Of a stretch of 64,000 nt of DNA, positions 20,684 through 31,039 are shown piece by piece. The notes beneath the pieces were generated by a model. The model was given only the letters and a program-made list of their open reading frames with translations. It did no database searches and was not told the DNA's origin. Made by a program: the position numbers and the translations under genes. How positions within the stretch are numbered: the first letter of the stretch is position 1; each line of letters begins with the position of its first letter. The stretch lies in NCBI GenBank assembly GCA_945859605.1, contig OX243824.1, forward strand, positions 5,153,580-5,217,579. The letters are read 5' to 3'. Source of the stretch: Lumbricus rubellus. Its lineage: Eukaryota > Annelida > Clitellata > Crassiclitellata > Lumbricidae.

Positions 20684-20929
20684 ATAATTTGCACAAACAT
20701 TTGTAACTGCTCCTGGATAATCGGAGTTGCAATTTTCGTTCACCTTCGTAAAACTCCATTGTTGCCAAAGCTATTTCTGTCTACGGTAAACCTCTCAAAA
20801 CAGCATTAACCAGAAAAGCTTATACTATTATTGCCAAAAGTAGTTCGAATTGTGAGAGTGAAGATGCAAAAGAATGGACAATGGTAACAAAAATGCAGTG
20901 AAAGGGGAGGGTGTCACTCAATTAATTTC

Positions 20930-20983
20930 ATTGCTGGGGTCGCCACAGCTTTTGATATTATTCAAGATGGTTGAGAAACGCTG
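20930..20983 (+). mobile_element. hAT-like terminus, fragment
   Basis: GGGGTCGCCACAGC ... GATGGTTGAGAAACGCTG is a right end of the CAGCGGTTCTCAACC type, the counterpart of the 722 fragment but not its partner (20 kb away). Confidence 0.5.
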
Positions 20984-21000
20984 ACCATTGCTTGTTTCTT

Positions 21001-21212
21001 TGTATGTGCACTTGTTATAGCGCCCCTTCAAGCTGTTTCTACTCAGAGGCGCTCCCGATGCAGAGCGGACACTGCATCGGAGTTTCACGCCGAAGCGCTG
21101 AGCAATTGTGAGTGAAGGACTTGCCCAAGGTCCTTACGCGGCGAGGTGGATTCGAACCTCGAACCTCCCGGCTCCAAGGCAACGACGCCACCACTAGACC
21201 ACCGCGCCCCAC
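21001..21212 (-). mobile_element. tRNA-derived SINE, full-length copy
   Basis: Minus strand from GGGGCGCGGTGGTCTAGTGG through GGTTCGAATCCACCTCGCCG to the CTTGAAGGGGCGCTATAACA end. Well preserved. It lies 18 bp from the hAT terminus fragment. Confidence 0.9.
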
Positions 21213-21799
21213 GTCAATTGCGATACGGAAATAGCCGTATGCTGCGGTATGCTGCATATCGTCCTATAGATAATAGACGTCAATTTCTATGGAAATGCGC
21301 AGATATCGTCTTAGTACCGAATCGACTTTTATAGACAGCCCCTATGACCCCTGCTTCTCATTTTGTATAGAACGGCTCGATAAAAAAGTTCTGCTACTTA
21401 CGCTAAACAGCAGACACTGCGAATGTACTGGCCACACTGGATCGCCTGCTGTCCGCATAGACACTGCTCCGTAGGTACGATCTTGACCACCGTGCAGGCC
21501 CAGTGAACGTCAATCGACATCGTCCTTAGTCGTCCCATTCTCACGATAGGTGGCGTAGTCGTCGTCGTCGTCAGTGGCGCTCTCTGGCGACGGAATTTTC
21601 TGTCGACGGAACATCTCGGTCAGTTTAGCGTTCTCTGCTATTCCTGTAATTATTATTCGGATGGCGTTCTTTTACCTCAAGAAGATCCAGTGGTTTCTTG
21701 AAGATGTCTGGGCCAGGTATGTAGGCTACTACTCATCGTCATCATTGTTTTAGACTTAGGAAGAAAGCTAACAATATTCCATTTCCTTTTGTGCTGAAA
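21213..21799. other. unassigned DNA
   Basis: A short CGTCGTCGTC run (21550). No gene or repeat family recognised. Confidence 0.5.
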
Positions 21800-21841
21800 T
21801 TAGACACCTTTAACACTATGAAAGTCAGGCTACGTAAATGC
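21800..21841 (+). promoter_or_regulatory. two-box module
   Basis: TTAGACACCTTTAACACTAT then GCTACGTAAATG at 25-26 nt. ATGAAAGTCAG between the boxes recurs at 25.17 and 33.76 kb after a degraded GACACTCTTTATA core. Confidence 0.4.
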
Positions 21842-21941
21842 TTCGGAAGGTAATTCTTTGGTCCATCGCCGGGTCAAAAGTCCACAATAGCTCGCAGTTT
21901 GTATCAGAAGCCGATATTATCTACATGTGCAATATGACTAA

Positions 21942-21944
<3 letters not shown>

Positions 21945-22010
<66 letters not shown>
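21945..22010. repeat. (TA)n, left of hAT insertion
   Basis: TA repeat interrupted by the element at 22011-22779; its other half is 22780-22822. Confidence 0.95.
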
Positions 22011-22013
<3 letters not shown>

Positions 22014-22779
22014 TGATACCGCTCCTTGGCTTTTTTCCCAAGATCTTGGCTTTTTCAATCGTATCTTGGGATATTGGCTTTTTTTCACAGGACCTTGGCT
22101 TTTTTACTTGGCTTTTTTCTGCCCACTAAATAACAATAATCTTAGCAATAATCCACTAAATAACAATAATTTAAGCAATGATCCACTAAATAACAATAAT
22201 CTTAGCAGTAATATAACTATGGCTCCATCTACTAACTACTATTATTTTATCGACTTATTATTATTCTCTGAACTGTTTGCTCTCTGCATATTAGTTATTT
22301 GTGACAGCATTTTGCGATAATCCGCGTAAAATCGCAAACAACATCATAGAGATAAATGATAAGTTGATCACAGACTTATAGGCCTATTAATTAAAAAAAA
22401 CAGACATTAATCTTAGAAATGCAAACAAGTCAGTTTTAATGGCTCACAAGATCACACAAAAGCACACAGGAAGTTCTGAACTCAAGAAAACAGCAACTAG
22501 AGTGAAGATGACGTTTATTTCTCATAACTAGCACACTATGTTCCAAAATGTTGTTAGTATGTTAGAAAATCAGCGAACGGAACCAATTATTAACAATTTC
22601 ACATACATTAATTTCAGAATTAATTATACATAATTTCATAAACATCACAATTTATCGGATAAATTAGCTTCTGTTGAAATAAAATAGGTGACATAGTCCA
22701 TACTAATTAAACTTGGATTTTCTTGGCTTTTTTAAATGGATCAACTTGGCTTTTCTTAAAATTTGGAGCGGTATCACTG
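22011..22779. mobile_element. hAT-like non-autonomous element in (TA)n
   Basis: 769 bp with perfect 15-bp inverted ends CAGTGATACCGCTCC / GGAGCGGTATCACTG. Flanked by ATATATAT on both sides, consistent with an 8-bp target duplication although a TA tract makes that weak. Subterminal CTTGGCTTTTTT is repeated at both ends. It holds a 30-bp minisatellite at 22125-22214 (ACTAAATAACAATAATCTTA unit, three copies). No transposase. Confidence 0.8.

Positions 22780-22822
<43 letters not shown>
22780..22822. repeat. (TA)n, right of hAT insertion
   Basis: TA repeat with one GTA, continuing the tract broken by the hAT-like element. Confidence 0.95.
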
Positions 22823-22929
22823 AATTGGTTCTGATATAATTATTGGATTTGGTATAATAATCAAAATAGTTTTACTCGATTAATCTCTGTTTGCGATTAA
22901 TTGGTCAATTCCGATTAAGCTGATCAATG

Positions 22930-23165
22930 TTAAGTATGGAAATTGGGAACCAGTATCAACGGGAACCAGTATCATCAATAAACCAACTTCAACGGAACAC
23001 ATTATAAAGAGTTTAAACCGGAACCAGTATCAGCGGGAACCAATATCAACGGCAACCAGCATCAAAACTAAACCAGTTTCTACAGGAAGCCCATTACCAG
23101 CGAGGAAACAATATCGACGGGGGACCAGCGTCAACGGGAAACCACGATCCTAGCGGTCAAAACTT
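22930..23165 (+). repeat. degenerate ~15-18-bp tandem repeat
   Basis: About ten copies of a GGGAACCAGTATCAAC-like unit. Its last part (CAACGGGAAACCAC.ATCCTA, GCGGTCAAAACTTT) recurs at 23586-23625, so a ~450-bp stretch containing a SINE is bracketed by the repeat. Confidence 0.75.
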
Positions 23166-23212
23166 TTCATTAAATATTCGCAGCTGCTAAGGGTTTGAAA
23201 AGGCTACACTCA

Positions 23213-23256
23213 GAGACACCTTTAATTTTGGTTCAACATTGTATTATATGCTTCAC
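23213..23256 (+). promoter_or_regulatory. two-box module
   Basis: GAGACACCTTTAATTTTGG then GTATTATATG at 25 nt. GTTCAACATTGTA and CACAGTTTCA downstream are shared with the 23791 site. Confidence 0.45.
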
Positions 23257-23336
23257 AGTTTCAAACCGTTTTAGGTTCCGCATAGTAGTCAACATCTGTA
23301 AACAATTAAGGAAATCATGAAGTCACACGATTGCAA

Positions 23337-23571
23337 TGTGGGTCGTGGTGGTGTAGTGGGCATGTTCATTGCCTTGAAGCCAGAAGGCTGTAGGTTTCGA
23401 ATTCACCTCAATTCGGCGCGTAGGGACCTTGGACAAGTTCTTCACTCCCAATTGCTCAGCGCTTCGGCGTGAAAACTCCAATGCAGTGTCCGCGCTGTAG
23501 TCGGGAGCGCCTCTTAGTATGGAACTTGAAGGGGCGCTATAACAAGTGCACAAACAAAGAAACAAACAACG
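23337..23571 (+). mobile_element. tRNA-derived SINE, full-length copy
   Basis: Begins TGGGTCGTGGTGGTGTAGTG, B box region GGTTTCGAATTC, body CAATTGCTCAGCGCTTCGGC, 3' end GGGAGCGCCTCTTAG ... CTTGAAGGGGCGCTATAACA, A-rich tail CAAACAAAGAAACAAAC. Confidence 0.9.
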
Positions 23572-23719
23572 GGGACCATTATCAACGGGAAACCACAATC
23601 CTAGCGGTCAAAACTTTATATTAAATATACACCTCTTATAAAGATTACAATCGGCTGCATTTAAACACCAAAAAACTAGCCTAGTACCTTGCTCATAAGT
23701 GCTGTAATATGCCGAGCAA

Positions 23720-23833
23720 ATTTCTGTCCAGGGTAACGGTCTCTGTTGTCATAGAGACATAGACCCTTGTTTAAATCGGATCCATCCATTTAAACACCAT
23801 TAATGTTTGCTCAACGTTGTAATATATAATTTA
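23720..23833 (+). repeat. GAGGGC-type hairpin repeat and a module
   Basis: TGTCCAGGGTAACGGTCTCT then TTGTCATAGAGACATAGACC is a decayed hairpin repeat. At 23791 TTAAACACCATTAATG with GTAATATATA at ~26 nt is a related, weaker two-box site. Confidence 0.4.
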
Positions 23834-23978
23834 CAGTTTTCAGCGTTTTAGTCTGCAGATTCCTGATGAATGAATACTCTAGAAAGTCTAGAATCTCTAG
23901 ATAATGAACGAAATCTTGAAGTCACAACATGGTGATTTAATTATCATGTGTAATTTACACTTTATTCCGATGTGCTCT

Positions 23979-24016
23979 TGAACACCTCTAAAATAGATGA
24001 TAAGGGCGTTATATGT
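23979..24016 (+). promoter_or_regulatory. two-box module
   Basis: CTCTTGAACACCTCTAAAAT then GCGTTATATG at about 25 nt. The CTCTTGAACACCTCTAAAA form returns at 56928. Confidence 0.45.
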
Positions 24017-24354
24017 TTTCTGAGTCCCAAATATCATCAGGTATCAATCACTTCAGGCGACATCATTGTGTGAATAATGTGAATGAAAAGTATGTCATGT
24101 GTCATATTAAATTCTTCTCTATCATTGGGGAGGAAGAGTTAGAAGAAAGCAGGGTCACAATACTAATTCAAAATAAAGTTTGGTCAGTTATGCTTTTTAG
24201 TCTCATTTTCATCTTCTTGGTGATTTAAAAATGCGTGGTTTAAACGCGCATCTTCTGCAATTTAAATCATTATTTTGCACAGCAGCTTACAGTTTTGCTG
24301 CATGCTATCTGCAGGGATGGACTTTTAATTAGAGATAGCGGAGGTTAGGTTAGC
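24017..24354. other. unassigned DNA
   Basis: The frame 24013-24228 (71 codons) has a hydrophobic end but no recognised family; not called. Confidence 0.5.
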
Positions 24355-24355
24355 C

Positions 24356-24412
<57 letters not shown>

Positions 24413-24565
24413 CACACAGACAGACAGACAGACATGTAGACAGATATGGAGAGACACAGACAGACACACACACAGACAGACAGACAGACAGACAGCCATA
24501 TAGACAGAGATGGAGAGACACAGACAGACAGGCAGGCAGATACAGATACAGAGGCAGACAGACAG
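24355..24565. repeat. (CAGA)n tract
   Basis: CAGA repeat with CACA and GGCAG variants; open frames in it are artefacts. Confidence 0.95.
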
Positions 24566-24753
24566 GTCTGGAGACAGTGATCAACTCTGGATTCACTGGC
24601 ATGCAGTGTGTCACATGATAAGTCTGTGTGAAAGTGAGGCCAGTGTGGATCACCGTCTCAACGCTCATCAATATGCATCTCGGTCAACTCGAAATAGGTG
24701 AAACGTAAGTTGGTGTACAATTATAGTTATGTAAGTCACCTAGGTATAATAAT

Positions 24754-25157
24754 ATTGTAGACAGTGTTGCCACTGAGGTTTCAGAAAAAACATAGATTTC
24801 CTTTTAAAAAAAACACAGAAAAACACAGACGTCGCCCGGCCGAAAAGTAAAAAAAAAATTATATTTTAGCCGGCAAAAAAGTTGATGACCTTTTTTTTTT
24901 TTTAGTCGTCCGGTCTAAAATGTCAAGAAAAATGTACAAATTGTCAACTCGCCCCAAAAAACACAGATTTTCCAAAAAAACCCAGATACCCAGACGAAAA
25001 CGAAAAAAACACAGATTTTCCCAAAAAAACACAGAAACCCAGACGAAAACGGGAAAAAACACAGAATTTCCCCAAAAAAACCCAGAAACACAGACGAAAG
25101 CAAAAAAAACACAGATCTAGGTGGAAAAACACAGCTGTGGCATCACTTGATTGTAGA
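24754..25157. mobile_element. hAT-like non-autonomous element
   Basis: Element 24762-25149 (388 bp) with 8-bp target duplication ATTGTAGA (24754-24761 and 25150-25157). Ends CAGTGTTGCCAC and, inverted, CAAGTGATGCCAC. The interior holds ~3.5 copies of a ~49-bp unit (CCAGACGAAAACG ... AAAAACACAGATTTTCC) and A/T-runs. The paralogous segment at 33.74 kb lacks it. Confidence 0.8.
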
Positions 25158-25436
25158 CACTCTTTATAGAAGTATGAAAGTCAGCGAACGCTACATGCAA
25201 AATAGATAGCATAAGCAGTTATTACAAACTGCAACGCTCACAATGTACTTTAATGGAAAGCGTAATCTTAAGAGAGGTGTGTAAGACACCGCACTTTGTC
25301 TATGGATTCTACCATTGCTCTGTAAAGTACATGTATATTTTCAGAAGGCAATGGAGGTGCTCGGCTTTTATAGACCGCGAAGTTGAATCATTTGCAACAA
25401 ACGGAAGGCAGTGTATTTCTGTTCCAAGTGTCAATC

Positions 25437-25438
25437 GT

Positions 25439-25485
<47 letters not shown>

Positions 25486-25515
25486 CGCACACAAACACAC
25501 ACAAACAAACACACC

Positions 25516-25547
<32 letters not shown>

Positions 25548-25560
25548 GATAAACACGCAG
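25437..25560. repeat. (CAGA)n / (CA)n tract in duplicon B
   Basis: CAGA then CACA-rich; much shorter in the second copy, so the expansion post-dates the duplication. Confidence 0.9.
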
Positions 25561-25999
25561 ACAGAGATATGCATTATGCACACAGAAACTGACAAACAGA
25601 CAGATTTGACAAACAGACTGACAGACAAACATCACAAACTGATCGGTAAACAGGTAGACAGACTGGCAGACACACAGACACTGACAAGCAGGCACACATG
25701 GGGGGGGAGGGAAACACACAGACTCACACGTACAGATGTAGACACAATGTCATGTACACATAACAGAAGACGACGACAAACTTGCAATCAAACAAAACGT
25801 TGAACAGAGTTGCATTGCAGGCATACGCACGAGGGAGGAGGGGTGGAGTGAAGAGGCAAGGAGTAGTAGAGCTGCGTATTAAGACAACCGGAAATGACGC
25901 CATTCCGACCAAATCAAGATCGAGGAGCAAGAATGCTAATCTGATTCGGCGTTCAACACTGCGCATGTCACAAATGCACGAGTTCAATTCCGACGTTTG

Positions 26000-26165
26000 A
26001 CACTCTGTCGCTCTATCTCTCCGTCTATGTTTGTCTGTCTGTCTCTCTATCTAGCAGTCTCTCTGTCTATGACTGTCTGTCTCTCTGGCTATGTCTATCT
26101 ATCCGTCTCTCTGGCTATGCCTGTCTATCCGTCTCTCTGTCTATGCCTGTCTGTCTGTCTCTCGC
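26000..26165. repeat. (CTGT/CTAT)n tract in duplicon B
   Basis: Pyrimidine-rich tetramer repeat, matching 34325-34480 in copy 2. Confidence 0.9.
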
Positions 26166-26288
26166 TCTAAAAATGCCTTCAACATCTCAACTATTATAGA
26201 TAGATAATATATTCCACTGAGTACACATGTCACACATGTATATATAATATTATATAAACACAACTATTCAGTATATAGTAATATTATG

Positions 26289-26908
26289 TACACTGTGCCC
26301 CATAAAAAAACACACCAAAAAACTTTGTCATGAAACGCATGTAAGTCTAATGTTAAATCAGAAAAAGTAGCCTAATGTTTCATTTAAGAAGATGTTCGAA
26401 GTGATGTCCCTTCGCTTGAACGCAGGCTCTAAGCCTTGGCCGCCACTGTTCAATAGGTTTGTCAATGACACTCTGCTTCAACTGTGCCCACACAACGATG
26501 AGGCGCTCCTTCAACTCGTTGATGTCCCGTATTGCTGTCTGGTAGACGCGTTCCTGTATTAGATCCCAAATTCTGTATTCAACGGGATTGAGGTCTGGTG
26601 AGTTTGCTGGCCAGAGTTCCGGTCCAATGAAGCTTGGTGTTTCACGTCGCAGCAACGCAATGGTGTCCTTTGGGCGATGTGCTGGGGCGCTATGCTATAA
26701 GTTACTAATCTCTGTTTAAAAGTTTCTAAACACGCCTAGTCTGCGTCACTGCCTCCAACAGCAACCACTTCTGTGAGTAAGTAAAATGTAAAATATTTTG
26801 AGGCAAAATTATTTGAGACACAACGTACACACTTTTATTACAATTGGCTTAGTTTTATAGAAGATTTTGAAAAGTTTTTTGGTGTGTTTTTTTATGGGGC
26901 ACAGTGTA
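26289..26908 (-). mobile_element. mariner element, internally deleted
   Basis: Element 26291-26906 (616 bp) between TA dinucleotides. Ends are inverted: CACTGTGCCCCATAAAAAAA from each side, the match continuing ~35 bp. The paralogous site at about 34568 has no insertion, which confirms the boundaries. Confidence 0.95.
26380..26700 (-). pseudogene. mariner transposase, C-terminal third
   Basis: Minus strand reads HSAPAHRPKDTIALL, then RRETPSFIGPELWPANSPDL and NPVEYRIWDLIQERVY, ending WRPRLRACVQAKGHHFEHLL. SPDLNP carries the last catalytic Asp. The second catalytic Asp just before HSAPAHR is lost at the deletion point and the N-terminal two thirds is missing. No stop interrupts the remaining ~105 codons. 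Confidence 0.92.
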
Positions 26909-27554
26909 TATACGAACTGTGTATCAATATTAAACGTAAACCAGATCCAAAGATATATTTATATTACATGCCATGCACTACACATACATGTACACGTGTA
27001 TCTAGACCCGATGCATGAATATGATTGTAGGTTCTATGTCGACATATCCAGTCCACGCACGCATAAGCCTGTTGCTATAATAGAGGTCGCCACACGAAAT
27101 GGCGGATGAATAATAATTATTAGCCAGAGAATTTGAACACAGATGATACACTGAGAAACATTGTCAACGGTCGCGTTAAAGCTAGACGTCAACACGCATG
27201 CGCGGACGAAGACCTAATTGTTCGTGACCTGCTTTTCGTCCTCCAACCTTTCAGCGCGTTGCTAAAGGGCTTGCTATATTCCGCCCCAGAGGTCAGGGGT
27301 CGCGGCATGACGACCAAAGTAATTGCGCATAAAAAACGTGAGACGGCGCGCGAAACTGATAGAAGTGAAGTTCAATCCCTAACCACCAGATGTCGTTTAT
27401 TAAATCAATTTCAATGATGATGCGCACACACCGTTTTTTACAGATGTTAGGTGACATATAATTAACAAACTTTTCTGGTTTATAAACTAAAATCCTTGAC
27501 GAGTTACATCTTTAGGCTACCAACAAACACACAGTAGTTTGCAGAATAATGAAT

Positions 27555-27640
27555 GGATGGATCTAGATTTGACGAGGGCCTATGACAACAGAGGCCGTGC
27601 CCTCGAAAAATTTATTTGGCGTAATACGTACAGCTCTTAC
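27555..27640 (-). repeat. GAGGGC hairpin repeat
   Basis: Plus strand GACGAGGGCCTATGACAACA, GAGGCCGTGCCCTCG: the CGAGGGC and GCCCTCG arms pair. The copy-2 counterpart at 35193-35275 has lost one arm match (CGATGGC). Confidence 0.7.
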
Positions 27641-27658
27641 TAATAAAACATTCTGATA

Positions 27659-27735
27659 ATGTATGTGCACTTGTTATAGCGCCCATTCAAGGTCTACTCA
27701 GAAGCGCTCCCGACTACTGTACAGCGCGGAAAGGT
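27659..27735 (-). mobile_element. SINE 3' end fragment
   Basis: TGTATGTGCACTTGTTATAG then CGCCCATTCAAG..CTACTCAGAAGCGCTCCCGA: only the LINE-like end remains. Same fragment in copy 2 at 35286-35345. Confidence 0.75.
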
Positions 27736-28116
27736 TGGAGACCTACAGTAACTCTCTTTAGTATCATAACATCTATAAAGTCTAAAAATTTTAAGCAGTT
27801 GCAACTCACGTAGGGATAAACTTTGAGTGAGCCAGTGTGAACGGAAATGGTTTTCTTAACTATGCAAAACTTATATGCTTCAAAACATCAGATTCGATGG
27901 TCTCTTTAGCTTACTATTATTATGCGTAGCCGATTTACTGCTTAGTATCAATGCGATCAATGTCAATGGTCTTTGAAGCCACAGAAATCGTCTAAAGAGT
28001 AAATGCTAGTGGATTTCTTAGACACCTCAAATTGACTTCACGCGTTACCTAGAAAACATTGCTTCTCATAATGCTGAGGTAAGATTCCGCCCGATCAAAG
28101 TTTCCTATTATCTCCA

Positions 28117-28117
28117 A

Positions 28118-28164
<47 letters not shown>

Positions 28165-28440
28165 ACAAATAAATAAATAAATTAATTAATTAACTAATTC
28201 ATTCATTCAATCATTCATTCATTCATTCATTCATTCATTCATTCATTCATTCATTCATTCATTCATTCATTCATTCATTCATTCATTCATTCATTAGTTA
28301 GTTAGTTAGTTAGTTAGTTCATTCATTCATTCATTCATTCATTCATTCATTCATTCATTCATTCATTCATTCATTCATTCATTCATTCATTCATTCATTC
28401 ATTCATTCATTCATTCATTTGTTCATTCATATAGCGCTCC
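28117..28440. repeat. (AAAT)n-(ATTC)n compound microsatellite on a LINE tail
   Basis: AAAT units, then AATT, then ~50 ATTC units broken by a GTTA run, ending at ATATAGCGCTCCTTCAAG, a LINE 3' terminus on the minus strand. Confidence 0.95.
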
Positions 28441-28658
28441 TTCAAGTAAAAAAGCTAGGCTACTCTTCGTGATAGAAGTACGAGCACAAGGTACAGTGAT
28501 CTTTTTTTACAAGGTGTCGTTACACTGTTGGTGTCCTGGAGTCGAATCTATCGCAATTCAGTGCAGTGTAATTTGAAATTGATATATTTTAGTAATTTGG
28601 CGAATTAAAGCCCAAGATGTTGACATGCGCCGTATTCCACCGATTTTGGTAAGCCCTC

Positions 28659-28703
28659 ATTGAACACCTTTAAATCGGATAGCAACGATGCTATAAAAAA
28701 TTA
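28659..28703 (+). promoter_or_regulatory. two-box module
   Basis: TTGAACACCTTTAAATCGG then GCTATAAAAAATT at 26 nt: near-consensus. It lies just past the right edge of duplicon B copy 1 and has no counterpart in copy 2. Confidence 0.55.
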
Positions 28704-29429
28704 ATTTGGCTCAATACTTTACTCGATCCAACTTTTAAGTTCATATAGAAATGAAAGACTGTGAAACGGTGAACGGTGAACGTTTGAGAAAGAAAATGTT
28801 GTTATTTAATTCTGAAATCTCCATCCAGTCGTTGCTATTAATGCACAATATAATAGACCAAACTGTAACAGCGCCAGCTTCAAGAATTTGCGGAGAGAAG
28901 CAGGGAATGCTAATAATCTTTGTAATGGCAGTTTAATTATATAACGTAGGCCTAATGCAAATTGAAACTTGTATATAGCTACTCAAAGTAATAATCATTC
29001 GGTAAATTAGTGCATCTAGGATACGAGTAGTCCAGAGAGATGAAAATTAGATTCTGAGAAGAGACAGGGATGTAGGAACAGATCTAGAAAGAGTGTTAAC
29101 AAAAAGGAGCGAGCTAGGCATGCCAGATGGTACTGTAGGTCCAATGTTGGTAAAATAAGGATTTCGCCTGGGTTAAAGTGGCCCTTGTCGAGAAACTAAG
29201 AGATCATTCAGGTTCGAATGGCGGATAGATCGGAGAGAAGCTGTATATAGAGTGAGGAGAGTTAATAGAGATCTCTGAGGTTTTCGAAGAAAACTCAGGT
29301 TGAAGTTGAGAAGAAAAAAACAAAGGACATTGAACTGGATATGGAGAGCAAAACCAACCTACATATTAGCTATGCAGACAATGAGATGTTGGATAATTAA
29401 GGAAGACGAGCTATCATTGCAGATGCGTT
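28704..29429. other. unassigned DNA
   Basis: CAGCGCCAGCTTCAAGAATT (28870) is a decayed CCAGTCC box. Frame 28751-28936 has no recognised motif. Confidence 0.5.
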
Positions 29430-29607
29430 GGAACCGAATGATGGCGGGTTCGAATCTACCTCAAGCCGCTGTTTAGAGACATTGGGCAAGTCGTTCACTC
29501 ACAATTGCTCGTGCGATTCGGTGTGAAACTCTACTTCAGTGTACGCGCTGCAGTCTGGAGCGCCTCTGAGTAAACATCTTGAAGGAGCGTTACAACAAGT
29601 GCTCATG
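29430..29607 (+). mobile_element. tRNA-derived SINE, head decayed
   Basis: GGTTCGAATCTACCTCAAGC (B box), CACAATTGCTCGTGCG, GGAGCGCCTCTGAGTA and CTTGAAGGAGCGTTACAACA; the first ~30 bp of the head are not recognisable. Confidence 0.75.
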
Positions 29608-29627
29608 CATGCACGCAAGCAGCAGCT

Positions 29628-29825
29628 CTAAGCACAGACTCGATAAGAGTAATATTTAAGAGTGAGGCGGATCTTGGGAATGTCTAATAGAGCGTTGCAA
29701 TAGTCAATCCTAGAGAAGACCAATGCATGAATAAGATACACACCAGAGTTACAATGGAGACTTAATCCCTTAATCAGACAAGCGCTGCGATAAGCTAAGT
29801 TTGCGGTAATCCTTACACAATTCAT
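29628..29825 (-). pseudogene. LINE RT-thumb fragment
   Basis: Minus-strand peptide LIHALVFSRIDYCNALLDIP matches the conserved L2/CR1-type region (compare LMHAFICTRVDYGSAIYAGL at 43.4 kb). About 60 codons, no catalytic blocks. Confidence 0.75.
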
Positions 29826-29898
29826 TAAAGTAACATAACTCTTTTTATAACATCTGTGGGAACCATAGTGCCGTTAAATGCTGAAAACTAGAATTAAG

Positions 29899-29938
29899 TG
29901 GACACCTTCAAAATGGCAGAACGTTTTCTCTATATAAA
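29899..29938 (+). promoter_or_regulatory. two-box module
   Basis: GTGGACACCTTCAAAATGG then CTATATAAAATC at 26-27 nt. AGTGCCGTTAAATGCTG (GTCGTTAAAC-like) lies ~40 bp upstream. Confidence 0.5.
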
Positions 29939-30067
29939 ATCAACGGCACATAATTTTATATATGCTTGAAAATATGGCATTCATAATGATTGTTACTTTC
30001 AATTCTGGCGCATACCTCTCGGATGTCGTTCGAAACTCAAAAGCGCTCAATATTAATGACGTCGATT

Positions 30068-30111
30068 TTAGACACCTTTGGATCGGTTGCAAATAAGCAT
30101 ATATATATTAT
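30068..30111 (+). promoter_or_regulatory. two-box module
   Basis: TTTAGACACCTTTGGATCG then GCATATATATATT at 26 nt. GGATGTCGTTCGAAACTC lies ~50 bp upstream. Only ~170 bp from the previous module, the shortest spacing among good sites. Confidence 0.5.
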
Positions 30112-30256
30112 ATTTGCCATACCGGACCGCACAAATCGTACGGATAAGCAATGCAATTCATTAACTGTTTCATCAACAAATTCATCAGCATATAAATTTA
30201 ATTTTTCAAGACGCTTATTTACCATTGCTTCCATTACTTTGCACATAATTCCTTAT

Positions 30257-30412
30257 AGGCACAAGGAAGTCCATATCTCTAGATTACGTCTGGGAGTGGC
30301 AAATACTAATCAAAGATTATACATTATGAAAAAGCATTATAACGGTTTATGTGATACTTATCATTTGATCGAGACAATTCAGCACCTCAACAAAGTATTG
30401 TTGAATGATTAT
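30257..30412 (+). pseudogene. I/Nimb-like LINE C-terminal fragment
   Basis: HKEVHISRLRLGVANTNQRL then YIMKKHYNGLCDTYHLIETI aligns with KKEVQISRLRLGKVNLNERL and YLIKKHDSGLCNLCKVPENI of the 17.6-kb copy. One cysteine of the CCHC is lost and the frame ends early. Confidence 0.8.
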
Positions 30413-30451
30413 TAAGAAATTTATTGATTATTAGTTCTCCACTAACGGACT

Positions 30452-30660
30452 ACCATTCGACAGTGCCGTTCATTCTCTGTCGCTGGTCCGAAAACCTGGA
30501 ATGGCCTTCCCGTTACACTGCGCTTGCTGCCCAGGGGTCACTCCACTGCATGTATGTTCGTTGAAAATCTCAAAACTTTCCTATTGTAGCAGTGGAGCGC
30601 GTCTGAAAAGCATAGGCTACCTTGAAGAGGCGCTATGTAAATTTTAGAAATAAAAAAATA
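30452..30660 (+). mobile_element. LINE 3' end (C-terminus and UTR)
   Basis: One frame reads SVAGPKTWNGLPVTLRLLPR, then VENLKTFLL and stop, the C-terminal signature of the L2-like family. The UTR has TGGAGCGCGTCTGAA, CTTGAAGAGGCGCTATGTAA and an A-rich AATAAAAAAATAAA tail. Confidence 0.8.
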
Positions 30661-31039
30661 AAGGACATGCTATGTTTTCTATAATTGATGGCTGACTTTC
30701 TTGGGTCGAGTCACGCAGCATTATTTTTGGCGAAGCATTTCAACTGCTTTTTATCATAGTGAGTTACAATCCCCTCCTGGCCCCTGTTCTGTTTCGAAGT
30801 ATAGTTTAGACGACTCAATGACTGTCCTTAACGATACACGAACGAAAGCAAAACATATGTGTTTAATCTAAACGTCTAGATTAAACACATATATATATAT
30901 TTAAACACGTTTGGTTGGATGCTAAAAAAAATTGTTTTGTCATAATACAGACTTATTAGTTAGGAGGAGGATGCTCAATGAATATAGGAAGATGTCGGAA
31001 TTAATCAGTATGGTTATCCTGGAGCGCCTTATAAATGTT
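30661..31039. other. unassigned DNA with a 16-bp palindrome
   Basis: Perfect inverted repeat ATATGTGTTTAATCTA (30855-30870) / its complement (30877-30892), loop AACGTC. Otherwise nothing recognised. Confidence 0.7.

Larger units (their letters stand above)
25150..28650 (+). repeat. duplicon B, copy 1 (3.5 kb)
   Basis: Direct repeat of 33741-36343. Shared throughout: GCATAAGCAGTTATTACAAA (25210), GTGTAAGACACCGCACTT (25278), CGGAAATGACGCCATTCCGA (25890), TATCAATATTAAACGTAAAC (26920), ACGGTCGCGTTAAAGCTAGA (27168), CCCAAGATGTTGA (28611). Copies differ by CAGA/CTGT length and by a mariner insertion present only here. No gene was found inside; shadow frames only. Confidence 0.9.

Noticed and set aside
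24013..24228. 71-codon frame with a hydrophobic end
   Set aside because: Length expected by chance in AT-rich DNA, no recognised motif; it overlaps the second box of a module.
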